The notes: generated from the sequence alone by a model not told the origin. A DNA stretch of 64,000 nucleotides from Clostridiales bacterium UBA4698 (GCA_002404755.1 DHKI01000007.1:1-64000), one strand, 5' to 3'; positions 1-9,458 are shown, counted from the first letter of the stretch. A program made the numbers and translations.

Positions 1-49
1 GCCTACTTTTACTTGACACATACTGCAAAATATGGAAATAAAAATCTGT

Positions 50-77
50 TTGACTTAAACTCAAAATATGATATAAT
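50..77 (+). promoter_or_regulatory. Promoter of the tyrS T-box transcript
   Basis: A -35 box TTGACT (50-55) and a -10 box TATAAT (72-77) are separated by 16 bases, close to the sigma-A consensus. They lie just upstream of the T-box leader, which fits the leader transcript starting near 84. Confidence 0.7.
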
Positions 78-94
78 AATGACATAATTTGACA

Positions 95-285
95 CAGAAA
101 TAGTAGCTTTTTATAGATGTAATCAGAGATTTTGCGGTTGGTGAGAGCAAAACAATGATAGAAAGTGAATTACCAGTTGAATCGGTTACGCGTTATAGTT
201 TTTGAGAGCATAGTATAAGTATTATGAATTAAGGTGGTACCGCGAAGTTTATTCGTCCTTAAATCATAATACTTATTTTGTTTTA
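95..285 (+). promoter_or_regulatory. T-box riboswitch (tyrosine) with terminator/antiterminator
   Basis: The conserved T-box core AAGGTGGTACCGCG is at 231-244. It lies inside a long terminator stem: the 5' arm starts near 218 (AAGTATTATG), the 3' arm ends near 275 (CATAATACTT), and a U-rich tail follows. Upstream sequence has the usual stem I purine-rich and GGTGAGAG elements, and a TAC triplet near 172 is a plausible tyrosine specifier. In this family uncharged tRNA pairs with the core and specifier and stabilises the antiterminator, so tyrS is expressed when charged tRNA-Tyr is scarce. The core and terminator are seen directly; the specifier assignment is inferred from the downstream gene. 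Confidence 0.9.
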
Positions 286-303
286 TACGCAAGAGTTTAA
301 TAT

Positions 304-446
304 GGTAGTGTAAATTAACTTATGAAGAAAATAGAATATGCCACAAAAATGTAGAGGAGCTTAGGTGTGCTTCATAAAAACTAATTGTTAGCAGTACACA
401 AAAATAGAATTAGAAAAAATATTACAATTGGTGAACACAACCAAAA
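304..446 (+). repeat. Intergenic hairpin repeat, copy A
   Basis: This block begins GGTAGTGTAAA, carries a hairpin GGAGC...GCTTC at 356-373, then a CATAAAAACTAATTG segment, and ends with an ATTGGTGAACACAACCA tail. The same order recurs at 12228-12366 and, in part, at 13097-13203, 4940-5050 and 10266-10286. It ends only a few bases before the tyrS ribosome-binding site, so it lies in the tyrS mRNA leader after the T-box terminator. Confidence 0.7.
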
Positions 447-459
447 AAAGGAGGAAAAA

Positions 460-1680
460 ATGAAATTATATGATGAGTTAGTCTGGAGAGGACTTATTGA
501 AAGCATTACAGATGAAGAGTTGATTGAAAAAATAAATAATGGAGGTCTTACATTTTATATTGGAACAGACCCAACAGGAGATAGTTTGCACATAGGACAT
601 TATTCAACATTTTCAATGGCATTTAGATTAAAACAAGGTGGTCATAATCCAATACTTTTAGTAGGTGGTGGTACAGGTGCAATTGGAGATCCAAAGCCAT
701 CAGCTGAAAGACCTATGATTACTATGGAGCAATTAGATTACAATTATAAAAAATTAAGAAAACAAGTTGAAGAGATTTTTGGTTTTGAAGTTGTAAATAA
801 TTATGATTGGATAAAAGACATAAATGTATTAGATTACCTAAGAGACTTCGGAAAATTCTTCAATATAAATTATATGTTAGACAAAGAAACTGTTAAACGT
901 AGAATAGAATCTGGTATCACATATACTGAATTTTCATACATGATATTGCAAGCACTAGACTTCTTGCACTTATATGAAACAAAAGGATGTACATTACAAA
1001 TTGGTGGTTCTGACCAATGGGGAAATATAACATCAGGTGTTGAACTTATTAGAAAGAAAGTAAATGGAACGGCATACGGATTAACAATGCCACTTATAAC
1101 AAAAGCTGATGGTACTAAGTTTGGTAAATCTGAAGGAAATGCAATATGGCTAGATAAGAGCAAAACTTCTGCATACGAAATGTACCAATTCTTCTTAAAT
1201 GCAGAAGATGAAAAAGTTATTGAATACTTAAAGAAATTAACATTCTTATCAAAGGAAGAAATCGAAGAGTTAGAGAAGAAACATGCTGAAAATCCACATC
1301 TAAGAGAAGCACACAAAGCTTTAGCAAAAGAGGTTATAACATTCTTACATGGAGAAGAAGAATATAACAAGGCAGTTAAAATTAGTGAATCACTATTTAG
1401 CGGAGATATTAAAGACTTAACACTTGAAGAAATAAACGATGCATTTAAAGATGTACCTAACTTTGAACTTAAAGAAGAATCGTTAATAGACATGCTTGTA
1501 AATAACAAAATAACAAGTAGTAAACGTGAAGCAAGAGAGTTCTTAAATGCAGGTTCGATAACTTTAAATGGTGAAAAAGTAACAGATGAAAACATGATGA
1601 TAAATAGACAAATAGCAATAGGTGGCGAAGCAGTTATTGTAAGAAAAGGTAAGAAAAAATATTACTTTGGTAAATTTTAA
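460..1680 (+). CDS. tyrS: Tyrosyl-tRNA synthetase
   Basis: Class I aminoacyl-tRNA synthetase that charges tRNA-Tyr in the cytoplasm. The 406-residue length matches bacterial TyrS. The HIGH motif is at residues 44-47, the KMSKS-equivalent KFGKS lies near residue 228, and the C-terminal 65 residues look like the S4 RNA-binding domain (SKREAREFLNAGSITLNG). The start at 460 is chosen because AAAGGAGG sits 9 bases upstream. An in-frame extension to 385 starts with TTG, has no ribosome-binding site and runs through the intergenic repeat. The upstream tyrosine T-box supports the identity and its regulation. Confidence 0.97.
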   Translation: MKLYDELVWRGLIESITDEELIEKINNGGLTFYIGTDPTGDSLHIGHYSTFSMAFRLKQGGHNPILLVGGGTGAIGDPKPSAERPMITMEQLDYNYKKLRKQVEEIFGFEVVNNYDWIKDINVLDYLRDFGKFFNINYMLDKETVKRRIESGITYTEFSYMILQALDFLHLYETKGCTLQIGGSDQWGNITSGVELIRKKVNGTAYGLTMPLITKADGTKFGKSEGNAIWLDKSKTSAYEMYQFFLNAEDEKVIEYLKKLTFLSKEEIEELEKKHAENPHLREAHKALAKEVITFLHGEEEYNKAVKISESLFSGDIKDLTLEEINDAFKDVPNFELKEESLIDMLVNNKITSSKREAREFLNAGSITLNGEKVTDENMMINRQIAIGGEAVIVRKGKKKYYFGKF

Positions 1681-1732
1681 AGTATGCAAAAATATCTAAT
1701 CAAATATTTTTAATTGTATAGTAATTAGTTGA

Positions 1733-1786
1733 AATGAATCAAAAATTGTTAGATGAAAGTTTAACAATTTTGGTTCATTTTTTTAT
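1733..1786 (+). terminator. Rho-independent terminator after tyrS
   Basis: A long stem pairs AAAAATTGTTA with TAACAATTTT, extended outward by ATGAA/TTCAT, and is followed by seven T residues. Confidence 0.8.
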
Positions 1787-1808
1787 AAAAAGTATTCACC
1801 AATAAAAG

Positions 1809-1837
1809 TTTAAAAATTTTTTCTTGTACGTTATAAT
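1809..1837 (+). promoter_or_regulatory. Promoter for the 1902-3585 gene pair
   Basis: TTTAAA (1809-1814) and TATAAT (1832-1837) with a 17-base spacer lie 65 bases before the next start codon. Confidence 0.5.
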
Positions 1838-1901
1838 ATGGACTTTTAATTATTGATATGGTACTATATTTTTGAAAGTTATTTTTTCGGGGAGTGAGAG
1901 T

Positions 1902-3110
1902 ATGGTTGTGGAATTTGGTGTTTTTACATCGTTAGTTACACTAGCAACGAGGCAGGAAGTTTTAAAGGCTATGCATGTGGATTTAGATGAAAAAACAAAA
2001 GAAAAAATATTGACCGAAGGAATATATCATTTTACTACAAAGGCTTGTGCTGAAAATATAGTAAAAACTGGTTTTTATTTACCTAGCAAAGGGCTTATTA
2101 ATAATCATTTTGCCAAAGGAAAGGATGAAAAATTTGCTAGTTTTGTGTATATGTTTGGAGGTAAACCAGATCCATACATGTTTGGAAAAAATCTTAATGA
2201 CTCTATGTCAGATAAGGATGGTACATTTTATGCGGTAAGGCATTATCCAGATAAATATGATTTAGATAATTACATGCAAAGAATAGAAGATGGTGCAATA
2301 ATGTACGAAGGAAGGCTTGATGTAAAGCATAACAAACCGGAAATTGCACGTTTTAAAATGGAGAAAGGAAAAATGGTAGAGATACCACTTGATGAAAAAG
2401 TAGAGGTACCTAATGTAGCCGAAAAAACTAAAAAGGCTATAAAATCTTTTGTAAAAGTGTTTGAAATTGTTGGTTTGGAAATTAAAGATATAGTACTTTT
2501 TAAAGATAAAGAACACAAAGTTAAAAAGTGTAAAATTAGAAGAAAATTAGAAGAGAAAATATTGAAGCAGTATAATGAAGAAAAAAATGTTAAAATGTAT
2601 GATGTAACAAAGGACGATAAAAATTACACCGTTTATCTTTGTGATGATGTAGTTATAGATGGAAAAAGATTAACAGAGGCATTTGTTTGTGGAGATAAGT
2701 TTGGTGAAGAGCCACTAAAGAAGGTGTATGTTGAAGCTGGAAAAGAAAAAATATTAAAAGAGAAAAGTATGGCTAAATTTTTTGAAAAGGGAATTGACTT
2801 TTCTAGTAGTAAAGATGAATATATTGGCGAACCGCAAATATCAAGCGATGGTATTACTATAAAAAAAGACGAGGAATTCAGCAAGCATTTTATAGGAAAA
2901 CAAATGGCGACGGAAATAGCAGACAAAAACCATATTGAATATATAACTTCGAAAAATAAGAGAAAAATAGGAATAGATTTCTTTAAAAAGATATATGAAA
3001 AAGTTTCAGAAAGAAATAGAAATTATGCACGAAATATAATAAAGAAATTTAAAGAAAAAGATATATCTAATGAAAGAAGTACACAAACAAAAGAGATTGA
3101 AGATAGATAA
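1902..3110 (+). CDS. Uncharacterised protein with possible ADP-ribosyltransferase-like N-terminus
   Basis: A 402-residue protein, starting at the ATG behind GGGGAGTGAG; the TTG ten codons upstream has no ribosome-binding site. I do not recognise the full family. Residues about 45-65 (IYHFTTKACAENIVKTGF) resemble the histidine-containing YHFT...A..I...G strand of ART/Tpt1-like folds. A later FYAVRHYP and an IEDGAIMYEG segment could hold the other positions of such a site, but this is only pattern resemblance. The C-terminal part is lysine-rich and probably helical. It lies 13 bases upstream of a 153-residue gene, so the two are probably cotranscribed. No signal peptide is visible. Confidence 0.6.
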   Translation: MVVEFGVFTSLVTLATRQEVLKAMHVDLDEKTKEKILTEGIYHFTTKACAENIVKTGFYLPSKGLINNHFAKGKDEKFASFVYMFGGKPDPYMFGKNLNDSMSDKDGTFYAVRHYPDKYDLDNYMQRIEDGAIMYEGRLDVKHNKPEIARFKMEKGKMVEIPLDEKVEVPNVAEKTKKAIKSFVKVFEIVGLEIKDIVLFKDKEHKVKKCKIRRKLEEKILKQYNEEKNVKMYDVTKDDKNYTVYLCDDVVIDGKRLTEAFVCGDKFGEEPLKKVYVEAGKEKILKEKSMAKFFEKGIDFSSSKDEYIGEPQISSDGITIKKDEEFSKHFIGKQMATEIADKNHIEYITSKNKRKIGIDFFKKIYEKVSERNRNYARNIIKKFKEKDISNERSTQTKEIEDR

Positions 3111-3123
3111 AGGATGATGAATA

Positions 3124-3585
3124 ATGGAGAATTCGGAAGTTAAAGTATATTCAATGGCTTTCGCAGAGATAAGCAAAATTATTAGTTTACTGGATAATGA
3201 AGTTTTACGCAAAATTCCTAGTGATTTTGTAGAATTTATAAATAGAAATATGGATAGAAATCATACAATATCAGAGCAAGATATATTGGAAGAAAAGATA
3301 TTGCCAGAAACGGCTGATATAATAGCCTTGATATATCGTGATTTTCTTTGTGATGATGAGGAAAGAGAAAAGTTAAAAAAGCAGGATGAGATTGCTTCAC
3401 AAAAGAGAAGAGTGCAATACACAAATTTATTGGTTCAAAAAATGTCCATTAGTGCAGAAGATGAAATTGCATATAATACAAAAATTGTTGAAAAAATAAA
3501 TCCTTCAAATCAATTGGAAAAAGTGCGAAAATTGAAGTGGTATAACAAGTTTTGGAACAAAATCAAAAGTATTTTTAAAAAATAG
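3124..3585 (+). CDS. Hypothetical protein, partner of the preceding gene
   Basis: A 153-residue, charged, probably all-helical cytoplasmic protein with no family I recognise. It begins 13 bases after the 402-residue gene stops. The weak upstream AAGGATGATGA may serve as ribosome-binding site. The C-terminus is basic (KLKWYNKFWNKIKSIFKK) and amphipathic, which could bind membrane or nucleic acid. Context suggests a two-gene operon with the preceding protein. Confidence 0.6.
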   Translation: MENSEVKVYSMAFAEISKIISLLDNEVLRKIPSDFVEFINRNMDRNHTISEQDILEEKILPETADIIALIYRDFLCDDEEREKLKKQDEIASQKRRVQYTNLLVQKMSISAEDEIAYNTKIVEKINPSNQLEKVRKLKWYNKFWNKIKSIFKK

Positions 3586-3607
3586 GAGGCTTTAAAAATA
3601 ATAATCT

Positions 3608-4916
3608 ATGAAAAAAGTATATATTAAAGTCCTGGGTATGATGTGTAATCATTGCTATCAAACGGTTACAAAAGCAGTTGAAAGTGAGCCTAATGTTAAA
3701 AAAGTTAGAATTCACAGGGATATTGTTACAGTTTGGTATGAAGATGAAATAGATATAGACAAGATAATAGCAAATATCATTGAGAGAGGATATGTAACAA
3801 AAAAAGAATATGTTTCTGAAAATAAGAAAAAAATAGATAATAGCATTACTTTATTAGAATTTATAATTATTTTTGCGAGCATAATAATTATTGTTAGTAT
3901 ACTAAATAAAATATTTGGTTTTAATATTTTCAATATGATACCAACGATAGATAATAATATTCAACTTGGAATGTTATTTATAACAGGTTTGTTTACAAGT
4001 ATTCATTGCATTTCAATGTGTGGTGCTATAAATTTATACACTTCTGCAAGCTCAGAAGAGGGCATAAAGAGATTTAAAAATCCTATTTTATATAATGTGG
4101 GAAGACTTATCTCGTACACTGTACTTGGGCGGCATTATTGGTGCGATAGGAAATATTTTTAGTATAAATTATGTGGTACAAAATTTAATTATTTTAATAG
4201 CGGCGATACTAATGCTACTAATGAGTTTATCGATGCTTGGAGTTATAACTATAAGTGGAAAGATAAAAGAGTGTAGATGTTTTAAGACCAAGAATCCTTT
4301 CTTGATAGGAATATTAAATGGATTTATGCCATGTGGTCCACTTCAAGCTATGCAAGTATATGCTCTTAGCACAGCATCAATTTTTTATGGTGCGTTATCA
4401 ATGTTTTTGTTCTGCTTAGGTACAATACCACTAATGCTATTGTTTGGTGGATTTGTGAACTTATGCAAAGGAAAAACAAAGGTTGTAATAAATAAGATTG
4501 CTTCGGTTTTAATATTTATTCTTTCTCTTTTGATGATTGAAAGAGCATTAGTTGGTTTTGGTATAGATATAAAGATAGAAAGCAATGAGTATAGCGAGTA
4601 TCAAAAAGCTATTATAAAAGATGATTATCAATATGTGGAATTTGATTTAGACTATGGTAATTTTAAAGATATAATAGTGCAAAAAGATATACCAGTTAAG
4701 ATGATTATAAATGCTGATAAAAAGCATTTGAATGGTTGCAATAACGAGCTAATTATAAATGAATATGGTGTTACTAAAAAAATAGAAATTGGCAAAAATG
4801 AAATAGAGTTTATTCCAACAAACGAGGGAGATTACCTGTATTGTTGCTGGATGAATATGATAAAAAATAAAATAAAAGTCATAGATGACAAGGAGTTTTT
4901 TAGTAGCCCAAACTAA
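3608..4916 (+). pseudogene. HMA-SafE/UreH-like-cupredoxin metal transporter, frameshifted
   Basis: Two overlapping frames make up one gene. Frame 1 (3608-4162) starts with a heavy-metal-associated domain (GMMCNHC near residue 10), followed by membrane segments of the sulfite exporter/UreH-like transporter family. Frame 2 (4095-4916) continues those segments and ends in a cupredoxin-like domain (residues CCWMNM, likely copper ligands). The expected junction LGGIIGAIG is restored if one G is removed from the GGG at 4127-4129, so the gene carries a +1 shift. This may be a real inactivation, phase-variable slippage or a sequencing error. It sits just before copZ/copA, which fits copper handling. 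Confidence 0.75.
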
Positions 4917-4939
4917 TCCGGAAAAAATATAAAACAAAT

Positions 4940-5050
4940 TGCAAAATGTAGCGGAGCTTAAGCGAGCTTCGTAAATAAAAATTATAGTAAGAAATAATTA
5001 TTAGCACAAAAAAGTGACGGAGCTTGAGTGTGCTCCATAAAAATGAAAAT
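4940..5050 (+). repeat. Intergenic hairpin repeat, copy D (two hairpins)
   Basis: Two hairpins of the same family as copy A lie in tandem: GGAGCTTAAGCGAGCTTC at 4953-4970 and GGAGCTTGAGTGTGCTCC at 5019-5036. Both are followed by CGTAAATAAAA/CATAAAAAT-like sequence. The block fills the gap between the transporter gene and copZ. Confidence 0.6.
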
Positions 5051-5067
5051 TTAAGGAGGAAAATAAT

Positions 5068-5274
5068 ATGAAAGAAATTAGTTTAAAGATAGAAGGAATG
5101 CATTGCACAGGATGTTCAAATAGATTAGAAAAGGTATTAAATAATACAGATGGCGTAGAAAAAGCAACAGTTAGCTTTGAAGGTAAAAAAGCAACAATAA
5201 CATTTGATGAAAGCAAAACAAATATCGAAAAAATAAAAGAAGCAATAGAGGATAGTGGATTTAAAGGAGAGTAA
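5068..5274 (+). CDS. copZ: Copper chaperone (HMA domain)
   Basis: A 68-residue single heavy-metal-associated domain with the metal-binding motif GMHCTGC near residues 10-16. Proteins of this type carry Cu(I) to the P-type ATPase. It has a strong AAGGAGG ribosome-binding site and ends two bases before the copA start, so the two are translationally close. A general metallochaperone role is the alternative. Confidence 0.85.
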   Translation: MKEISLKIEGMHCTGCSNRLEKVLNNTDGVEKATVSFEGKKATITFDESKTNIEKIKEAIEDSGFKGE

Positions 5275-5276
5275 AT

Positions 5277-7478
5277 ATGAAAAAGGTATTACTTAAGATT
5301 GATGGTATGACTTGTAGTGCATGCTCTTCAGGACTAGAAAAGTACCTAAACAAACAAGATGGAATAAAAGAGGCAGTAGTAAATCTAGTAATGAACAATG
5401 CAAGCGTAGAATATGATGATACAAAATTAACACTAGAGCAAGTTGAAAAATTTGTTGAAAAAGCAGGCTTTACAAGTCTAGGAATAGATAATTTTGAAAA
5501 AGATGAAAAGAAAAAATCAAATGAAAAGTACAAGCTAATTGGTATAACAATCATTTCACTATTAGTTTTGTATATATCAATGTCGCATATGGTTGGTTTG
5601 CCAGTCATTCCATTTTTACACATGGTAAATCATCCTGTAAATTTTGCGGTGGCGTTATTTATACTTACAACAATAGTACTAGTTATGGGAAGAGATATTT
5701 TAAAAAATGGATATAAAAATTTGATTCATAAAACACCAAATATGGATACTTTAGTTACTATAGGTGTTTTAGCAAGCTATATATATAGTATTTATGGAAC
5801 GATACAAATATTAAATGGTCAAAAAGAGTATGTAGAAAACTTGTATTATGAATCAGCTGCAATAGTAATTTTCTTTATCAAAATAGGTAAGTTTGTAGAA
5901 AATAAAAATAAAGACAAAACAAAAGAAGCATTAAAAAGTCTGATGAGTATAACACCAAACAATGCAACAATAATAAGAGACGAAAAAGAAGTTAAAGTTA
6001 CAATAGATGAAATTCAAAAGGGTGATATAGTAATTTGCAAACCTGGTGAAAAGATTGCGGTAGATGGTGAAATAGTAGATGGAGAGACTCATATAAACGA
6101 ATCATTTATAACAGGTGAAAGTGTTCCAGTAAAAAGAGTGATAGGCTCAAAAGTAATTGCAGGAAGCATAAATTATGAGGGGACGATAAAGTATAAAGCT
6201 GAGAAAATAGGTAGAGAATCAACTGTATCAGAAATAGTAAGATTAGTTGCTGGAGCTACGGCAACAAAGGCACCAATAGCTAAAATCGCAGATAAAATAA
6301 GCGGATATTTTGTGCCAGTAGTTTTAGTAATAGCAGTAATATCATTTGTTTTGTGGCTTGCCATTTCAAAAGATTTAGCACATGCAATCAATATATTTGT
6401 TAGTATATTAGTAGTTGCGTGTCCATGTAGCTTAGGTCTTGCAACACCACTTGCAGTAGTTATTGCATCTGGTAATGCGAGCAAAAAAGGAATACTAGTA
6501 AAAACAAGTGAAGCACTAGAAAATACTCATAAAGTTAAGACAATATGTTTTGACAAAACAGGAACATTAACAAAGGGAACATTAAGCGTATCAAAAATAT
6601 ATAACTATGGCGGAATAGAAGAAAACGAGCTTATTAAAAAAGTGGCAAGCATAGAAAATAAATCAGAACATCCAATAGCAAGGGCAATAGTAAATTATGC
6701 AAAAGAAAAGAACATAGAGCTAGAAGAAGTAAAGGAATTCAAAGCGATTGCAGGTTTTGGAGTTAGTGCAGAAACAAACGAAGGAGATAAATATTTAATA
6801 GGAAATAGCAAGCTAATGAACAACGAAAATATAGAAATATTAAATGATGAAGATGAGAAAACATTAGTAAATGAAGGCAACAGTATTTTGTTTGTCAGTA
6901 AGAATGGTAAGCTAGTAGCACTAATTGGAGTAAAAGATGTTTTAAAAGAAAATGTGGCAGAAGTAATAAAAGAATTAAAAGCAAAACATATAGAAATAGT
7001 AATGCTAACAGGAGATAATGAAAAGACAGCAGAAATAATAGCAAAGCAAATAGGAATAGATAAAGTAATATCAAATGTTACACCAAAAGAAAAAGCAGAA
7101 AAAATAAAAGAACTAAAAAAAGATGGCTTAGTAATGATGTGCGGAGACGGAATAAATGATAGTGTAAGTTTGGTTACATCAGATATAGGAGTTTCAATAT
7201 CTTCAGGAACAGATATAGCAATGGATTCAGCACAAGTAGTTATAATGAACGATGACCTAGAAAAAATAAATGAACTAAGAGAAATAAGTGAAAAAACAAT
7301 AAGAAATATAAAACAAAACTTGTTTTGGGCATTCTTTTATAATGTATGTATGATACCAATAGCATGCGGAATATTAGAGCCATTTGGAGTAGAAATGAAT
7401 CCAATGATAGCAGCTTTTGCGATGACAATAAGCAGTTTAACAGTAGTATTAAACGCATTAAGACTTAGAACTAAATAA
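5277..7478 (+). CDS. copA: Copper-translocating P1B-type ATPase
   Basis: A 733-residue integral membrane ATPase exporting Cu(I). An N-terminal HMA domain has GMTCSAC (Cys13, Cys16). The actuator TGES is near residue 278, the metal-site CPC is near 382-384, the phosphorylation site DKTGT near 424, the nucleotide-binding HP (SEHPIARAI) near 470 and the hinge GDGIND near 622. Eight membrane helices are expected. Length and motif order are typical of CopA with one HMA domain. It follows copZ by 2 bases and precedes the DUF2318 gene by 15 bases, forming a metal-homeostasis operon. Confidence 0.93.
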   Translation: MKKVLLKIDGMTCSACSSGLEKYLNKQDGIKEAVVNLVMNNASVEYDDTKLTLEQVEKFVEKAGFTSLGIDNFEKDEKKKSNEKYKLIGITIISLLVLYISMSHMVGLPVIPFLHMVNHPVNFAVALFILTTIVLVMGRDILKNGYKNLIHKTPNMDTLVTIGVLASYIYSIYGTIQILNGQKEYVENLYYESAAIVIFFIKIGKFVENKNKDKTKEALKSLMSITPNNATIIRDEKEVKVTIDEIQKGDIVICKPGEKIAVDGEIVDGETHINESFITGESVPVKRVIGSKVIAGSINYEGTIKYKAEKIGRESTVSEIVRLVAGATATKAPIAKIADKISGYFVPVVLVIAVISFVLWLAISKDLAHAINIFVSILVVACPCSLGLATPLAVVIASGNASKKGILVKTSEALENTHKVKTICFDKTGTLTKGTLSVSKIYNYGGIEENELIKKVASIENKSEHPIARAIVNYAKEKNIELEEVKEFKAIAGFGVSAETNEGDKYLIGNSKLMNNENIEILNDEDEKTLVNEGNSILFVSKNGKLVALIGVKDVLKENVAEVIKELKAKHIEIVMLTGDNEKTAEIIAKQIGIDKVISNVTPKEKAEKIKELKKDGLVMMCGDGINDSVSLVTSDIGVSISSGTDIAMDSAQVVIMNDDLEKINELREISEKTIRNIKQNLFWAFFYNVCMIPIACGILEPFGVEMNPMIAAFAMTISSLTVVLNALRLRTK

Positions 7479-7493
7479 GAAAGAAGGATAAAA

Positions 7494-8030
7494 ATGAGTA
7501 AAAAAACTAAAGAAAATAAAACGAAAAATAATAAGAATAAAAAGCTTATTATAGGAGCAATTATTGCAGTAATCATCGTGGCGGTTATCGGGATTGTAGT
7601 AGCACAACCAAATAATAAAGAAAATTCAGAAAAACAAAATTCAAAAGGAATGGTAATATTACAAGCAAATGAAGATAATAACATCATAATGGATGTTTCA
7701 GATGTTACAGAAAAAGCAAAATTTTATGCATATAATGTAGATGGAATCGATATAGAAATATTTGCAGTAAAAGCATCAGATGGAACAATAAGAACTGCAT
7801 TTAACACATGCCAAGTATGCAGTCCATCACCAAAAGCATATTTCGTACAAGAGGGAAAAGATTTTATTTGTCAAAATTGCATGAATGCCTTTCCTACAGA
7901 TAGAATAGGACTAGAAAGAGGTGGCTGTAACCCAATTCCAATATCGTTTGAAGAAAGAAAAGATGAAGATGGCAAGATAATATTAGCTAAAGAATTTGTA
8001 GAAAGTTATAAAGATAATTTTGATAAATAA
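7494..8030 (+). CDS. FtrD-like DUF2318 membrane-anchored protein
   Basis: A 178-residue protein with one N-terminal membrane anchor (LIIGAIIAVIIVAVIGIVVA, about residues 18-37) after a lysine-rich cytoplasmic start. The outer domain carries the paired cysteines TCQVC and CQNC and the RGGCNP motif of the DUF2318/FtrD-like family, whose members are linked to iron or copper transport and proposed to bind a metal or cluster. Position after copA suggests a role in the same metal pathway. The exact ligand is unknown. Confidence 0.75.
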   Translation: MSKKTKENKTKNNKNKKLIIGAIIAVIIVAVIGIVVAQPNNKENSEKQNSKGMVILQANEDNNIIMDVSDVTEKAKFYAYNVDGIDIEIFAVKASDGTIRTAFNTCQVCSPSPKAYFVQEGKDFICQNCMNAFPTDRIGLERGGCNPIPISFEERKDEDGKIILAKEFVESYKDNFDK

Positions 8031-8053
8031 AGGCAAGGACAAGGTTTTTATAA

Positions 8054-8209
8054 GAAAAAATAAATGAAGTAGATGTAGAGTTTTATTCATATGAAAACAT
8101 GAGATTTGCAAGTTGGAAAACAAAAGAATTTGAATACAGCTATACAACAAATGTAGATGATGCAAACATAACGGAATTCGTTACAAAGTTAGTAAGCATA
8201 GTAAAATAA
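8054..8209 (+). pseudogene. Coding remnant downstream of the DUF2318 gene
   Basis: A 51-codon open stretch (EKINEVDVEFYSYENMRF at its start) runs from just after an in-frame stop at 8051-8053 to a TAA at 8207-8209, with no start codon or ribosome-binding site at its beginning. Its composition is protein-like. It looks like the 3' end of a deleted gene. An internal ATG would give only about 36 residues. Confidence 0.4.
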
Positions 8210-8216
8210 ATTTTAA

Positions 8217-8259
8217 AAAGGACATTTTAAGTGGAAACTTAGGATGTTCTTTTTTATGT
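8217..8259 (+). terminator. Terminator of the metal cluster
   Basis: AAGGACAT pairs with ATGTTCTT (one G-U), with an inner AAGT/ACTT stem, followed by a run of six T residues. Confidence 0.7.
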
Positions 8260-8349
8260 GTATTTTTCTTGAACAAATGTGAAATTTTTAAAAAAACTAT
8301 ATAAATTTCAAAAAGTTGAGATATAATATTTGTGGAAGGAGAGGATATT

Positions 8350-9405
8350 ATGAATAAAACAAAAGTATTTCAAGTAGGAACAGGAAAAATGGCAAGATAT
8401 ACAATGAGGTATGTATTTGAAAAAGGTGGCGAAGTTGTTGGTGCTGCTGATATAAATCCAAATGTTATAGGAAAAGATGTTGGCGAAATAATTGGAGCAG
8501 AAAACAAAGGTGTTAAAGTTACAGACGCTAAGGAATTAGAAAAAAATTTATTAGAGTTAAAACCTGATGTTTGTATAGTAGAGACAATGAGCTTATTAAA
8601 TGATGTTGGCGATGTTTTATTAACATGTGCTAAATGTGGAGTAAATGCAATTACAACATGTGAAGAAGCTTTTTATTCTTGGAACTCAAATCCAACTCTA
8701 ACAGCCGAAATAGATAAATTAGCAAAAGAGCATAATTGCACAATTACAGGAACAGGATATCAAGATATATTCTGGGGACAACTAATTACTTCACTTGCAG
8801 GAGCAACTCAAAAGATAACAAAAATAAAAGGAAGCTCAAGCTACAATGTAGAAGAATATGGTATAGCATTAGCAAGAGCTCATGGTGCAGGATTAACAAG
8901 CGAAGAATTCGAGAGAGATGTTGCATCAGCAGATGAAATAAGCGAAGAAGCAAGAAAAGAACTAATAGAAAGCAGAAAATTTGCACCATCATACATGTGG
9001 AATACAAATGGCTGGTTATGTTCAAAACTTGGACTAACAGTTAAATCACAAACACAAAAATGCGTACCACAATTTAATGATGAAGATATCGAATCAAGCA
9101 CATTAAACATGACAGTAAAGAAAGGCATGGCAACAGGAATGAGTGCTGTTGTTACAACTGAAACAGAAGAGGGAATAACAATAGAGTCAGAGTGCATAGG
9201 AAAAGTATATTCTAAGAATGATGTAGATACTAACCAATGGACAATATATGGAGAACCAGATACAACATTAAAGATTACAATGCCAGCAACTGTTGAACTT
9301 ACATGTGCCACAGTAGTAAACAGAATACCAGATGTAATAAAAGCAGAATCAGGCTTTCTTCCAACACACAAATTTGGTGAATTAACATACAAATTTAAAA
9401 TTTAA
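8350..9405 (+). CDS. NAD(P)-dependent amine dehydrogenase (diaminopentanoate dehydrogenase / DHDP-reductase-like)
   Basis: A 351-residue cytoplasmic oxidoreductase. An N-terminal Rossmann fold is marked by VFQVGTGKMARYTMRY (residues 5-20), and the sequence resembles the family often labelled dihydrodipicolinate reductase that includes 2,4-diaminopentanoate dehydrogenase of ornithine fermentation. The start at 8350 follows GGAGAGG; the GTG six codons upstream lies before that site and is rejected. It stands alone between two terminators, without other ornithine-degradation genes nearby, so the substrate is uncertain. Confidence 0.75.
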   Translation: MNKTKVFQVGTGKMARYTMRYVFEKGGEVVGAADINPNVIGKDVGEIIGAENKGVKVTDAKELEKNLLELKPDVCIVETMSLLNDVGDVLLTCAKCGVNAITTCEEAFYSWNSNPTLTAEIDKLAKEHNCTITGTGYQDIFWGQLITSLAGATQKITKIKGSSSYNVEEYGIALARAHGAGLTSEEFERDVASADEISEEARKELIESRKFAPSYMWNTNGWLCSKLGLTVKSQTQKCVPQFNDEDIESSTLNMTVKKGMATGMSAVVTTETEEGITIESECIGKVYSKNDVDTNQWTIYGEPDTTLKITMPATVELTCATVVNRIPDVIKAESGFLPTHKFGELTYKFKI

Positions 9406-9415
9406 TTAAAATTTC

Positions 9416-9458
9416 AAAGTCCCTTTTAGAAAGAAGAGTTTCCAAAAGGGACTTTTTG
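9416..9458 (+). terminator. Strong terminator
   Basis: AAAGTCCCTTTT and AAAAGGGACTTT form a 12-bp perfect stem with a T-rich tail. Confidence 0.85.

Noticed and set aside
385..459. N-terminal extension of TyrS from a TTG codon
   Set aside because: It is translated intergenic repeat; the ATG at 460 has a strong ribosome-binding site and matches the family start.
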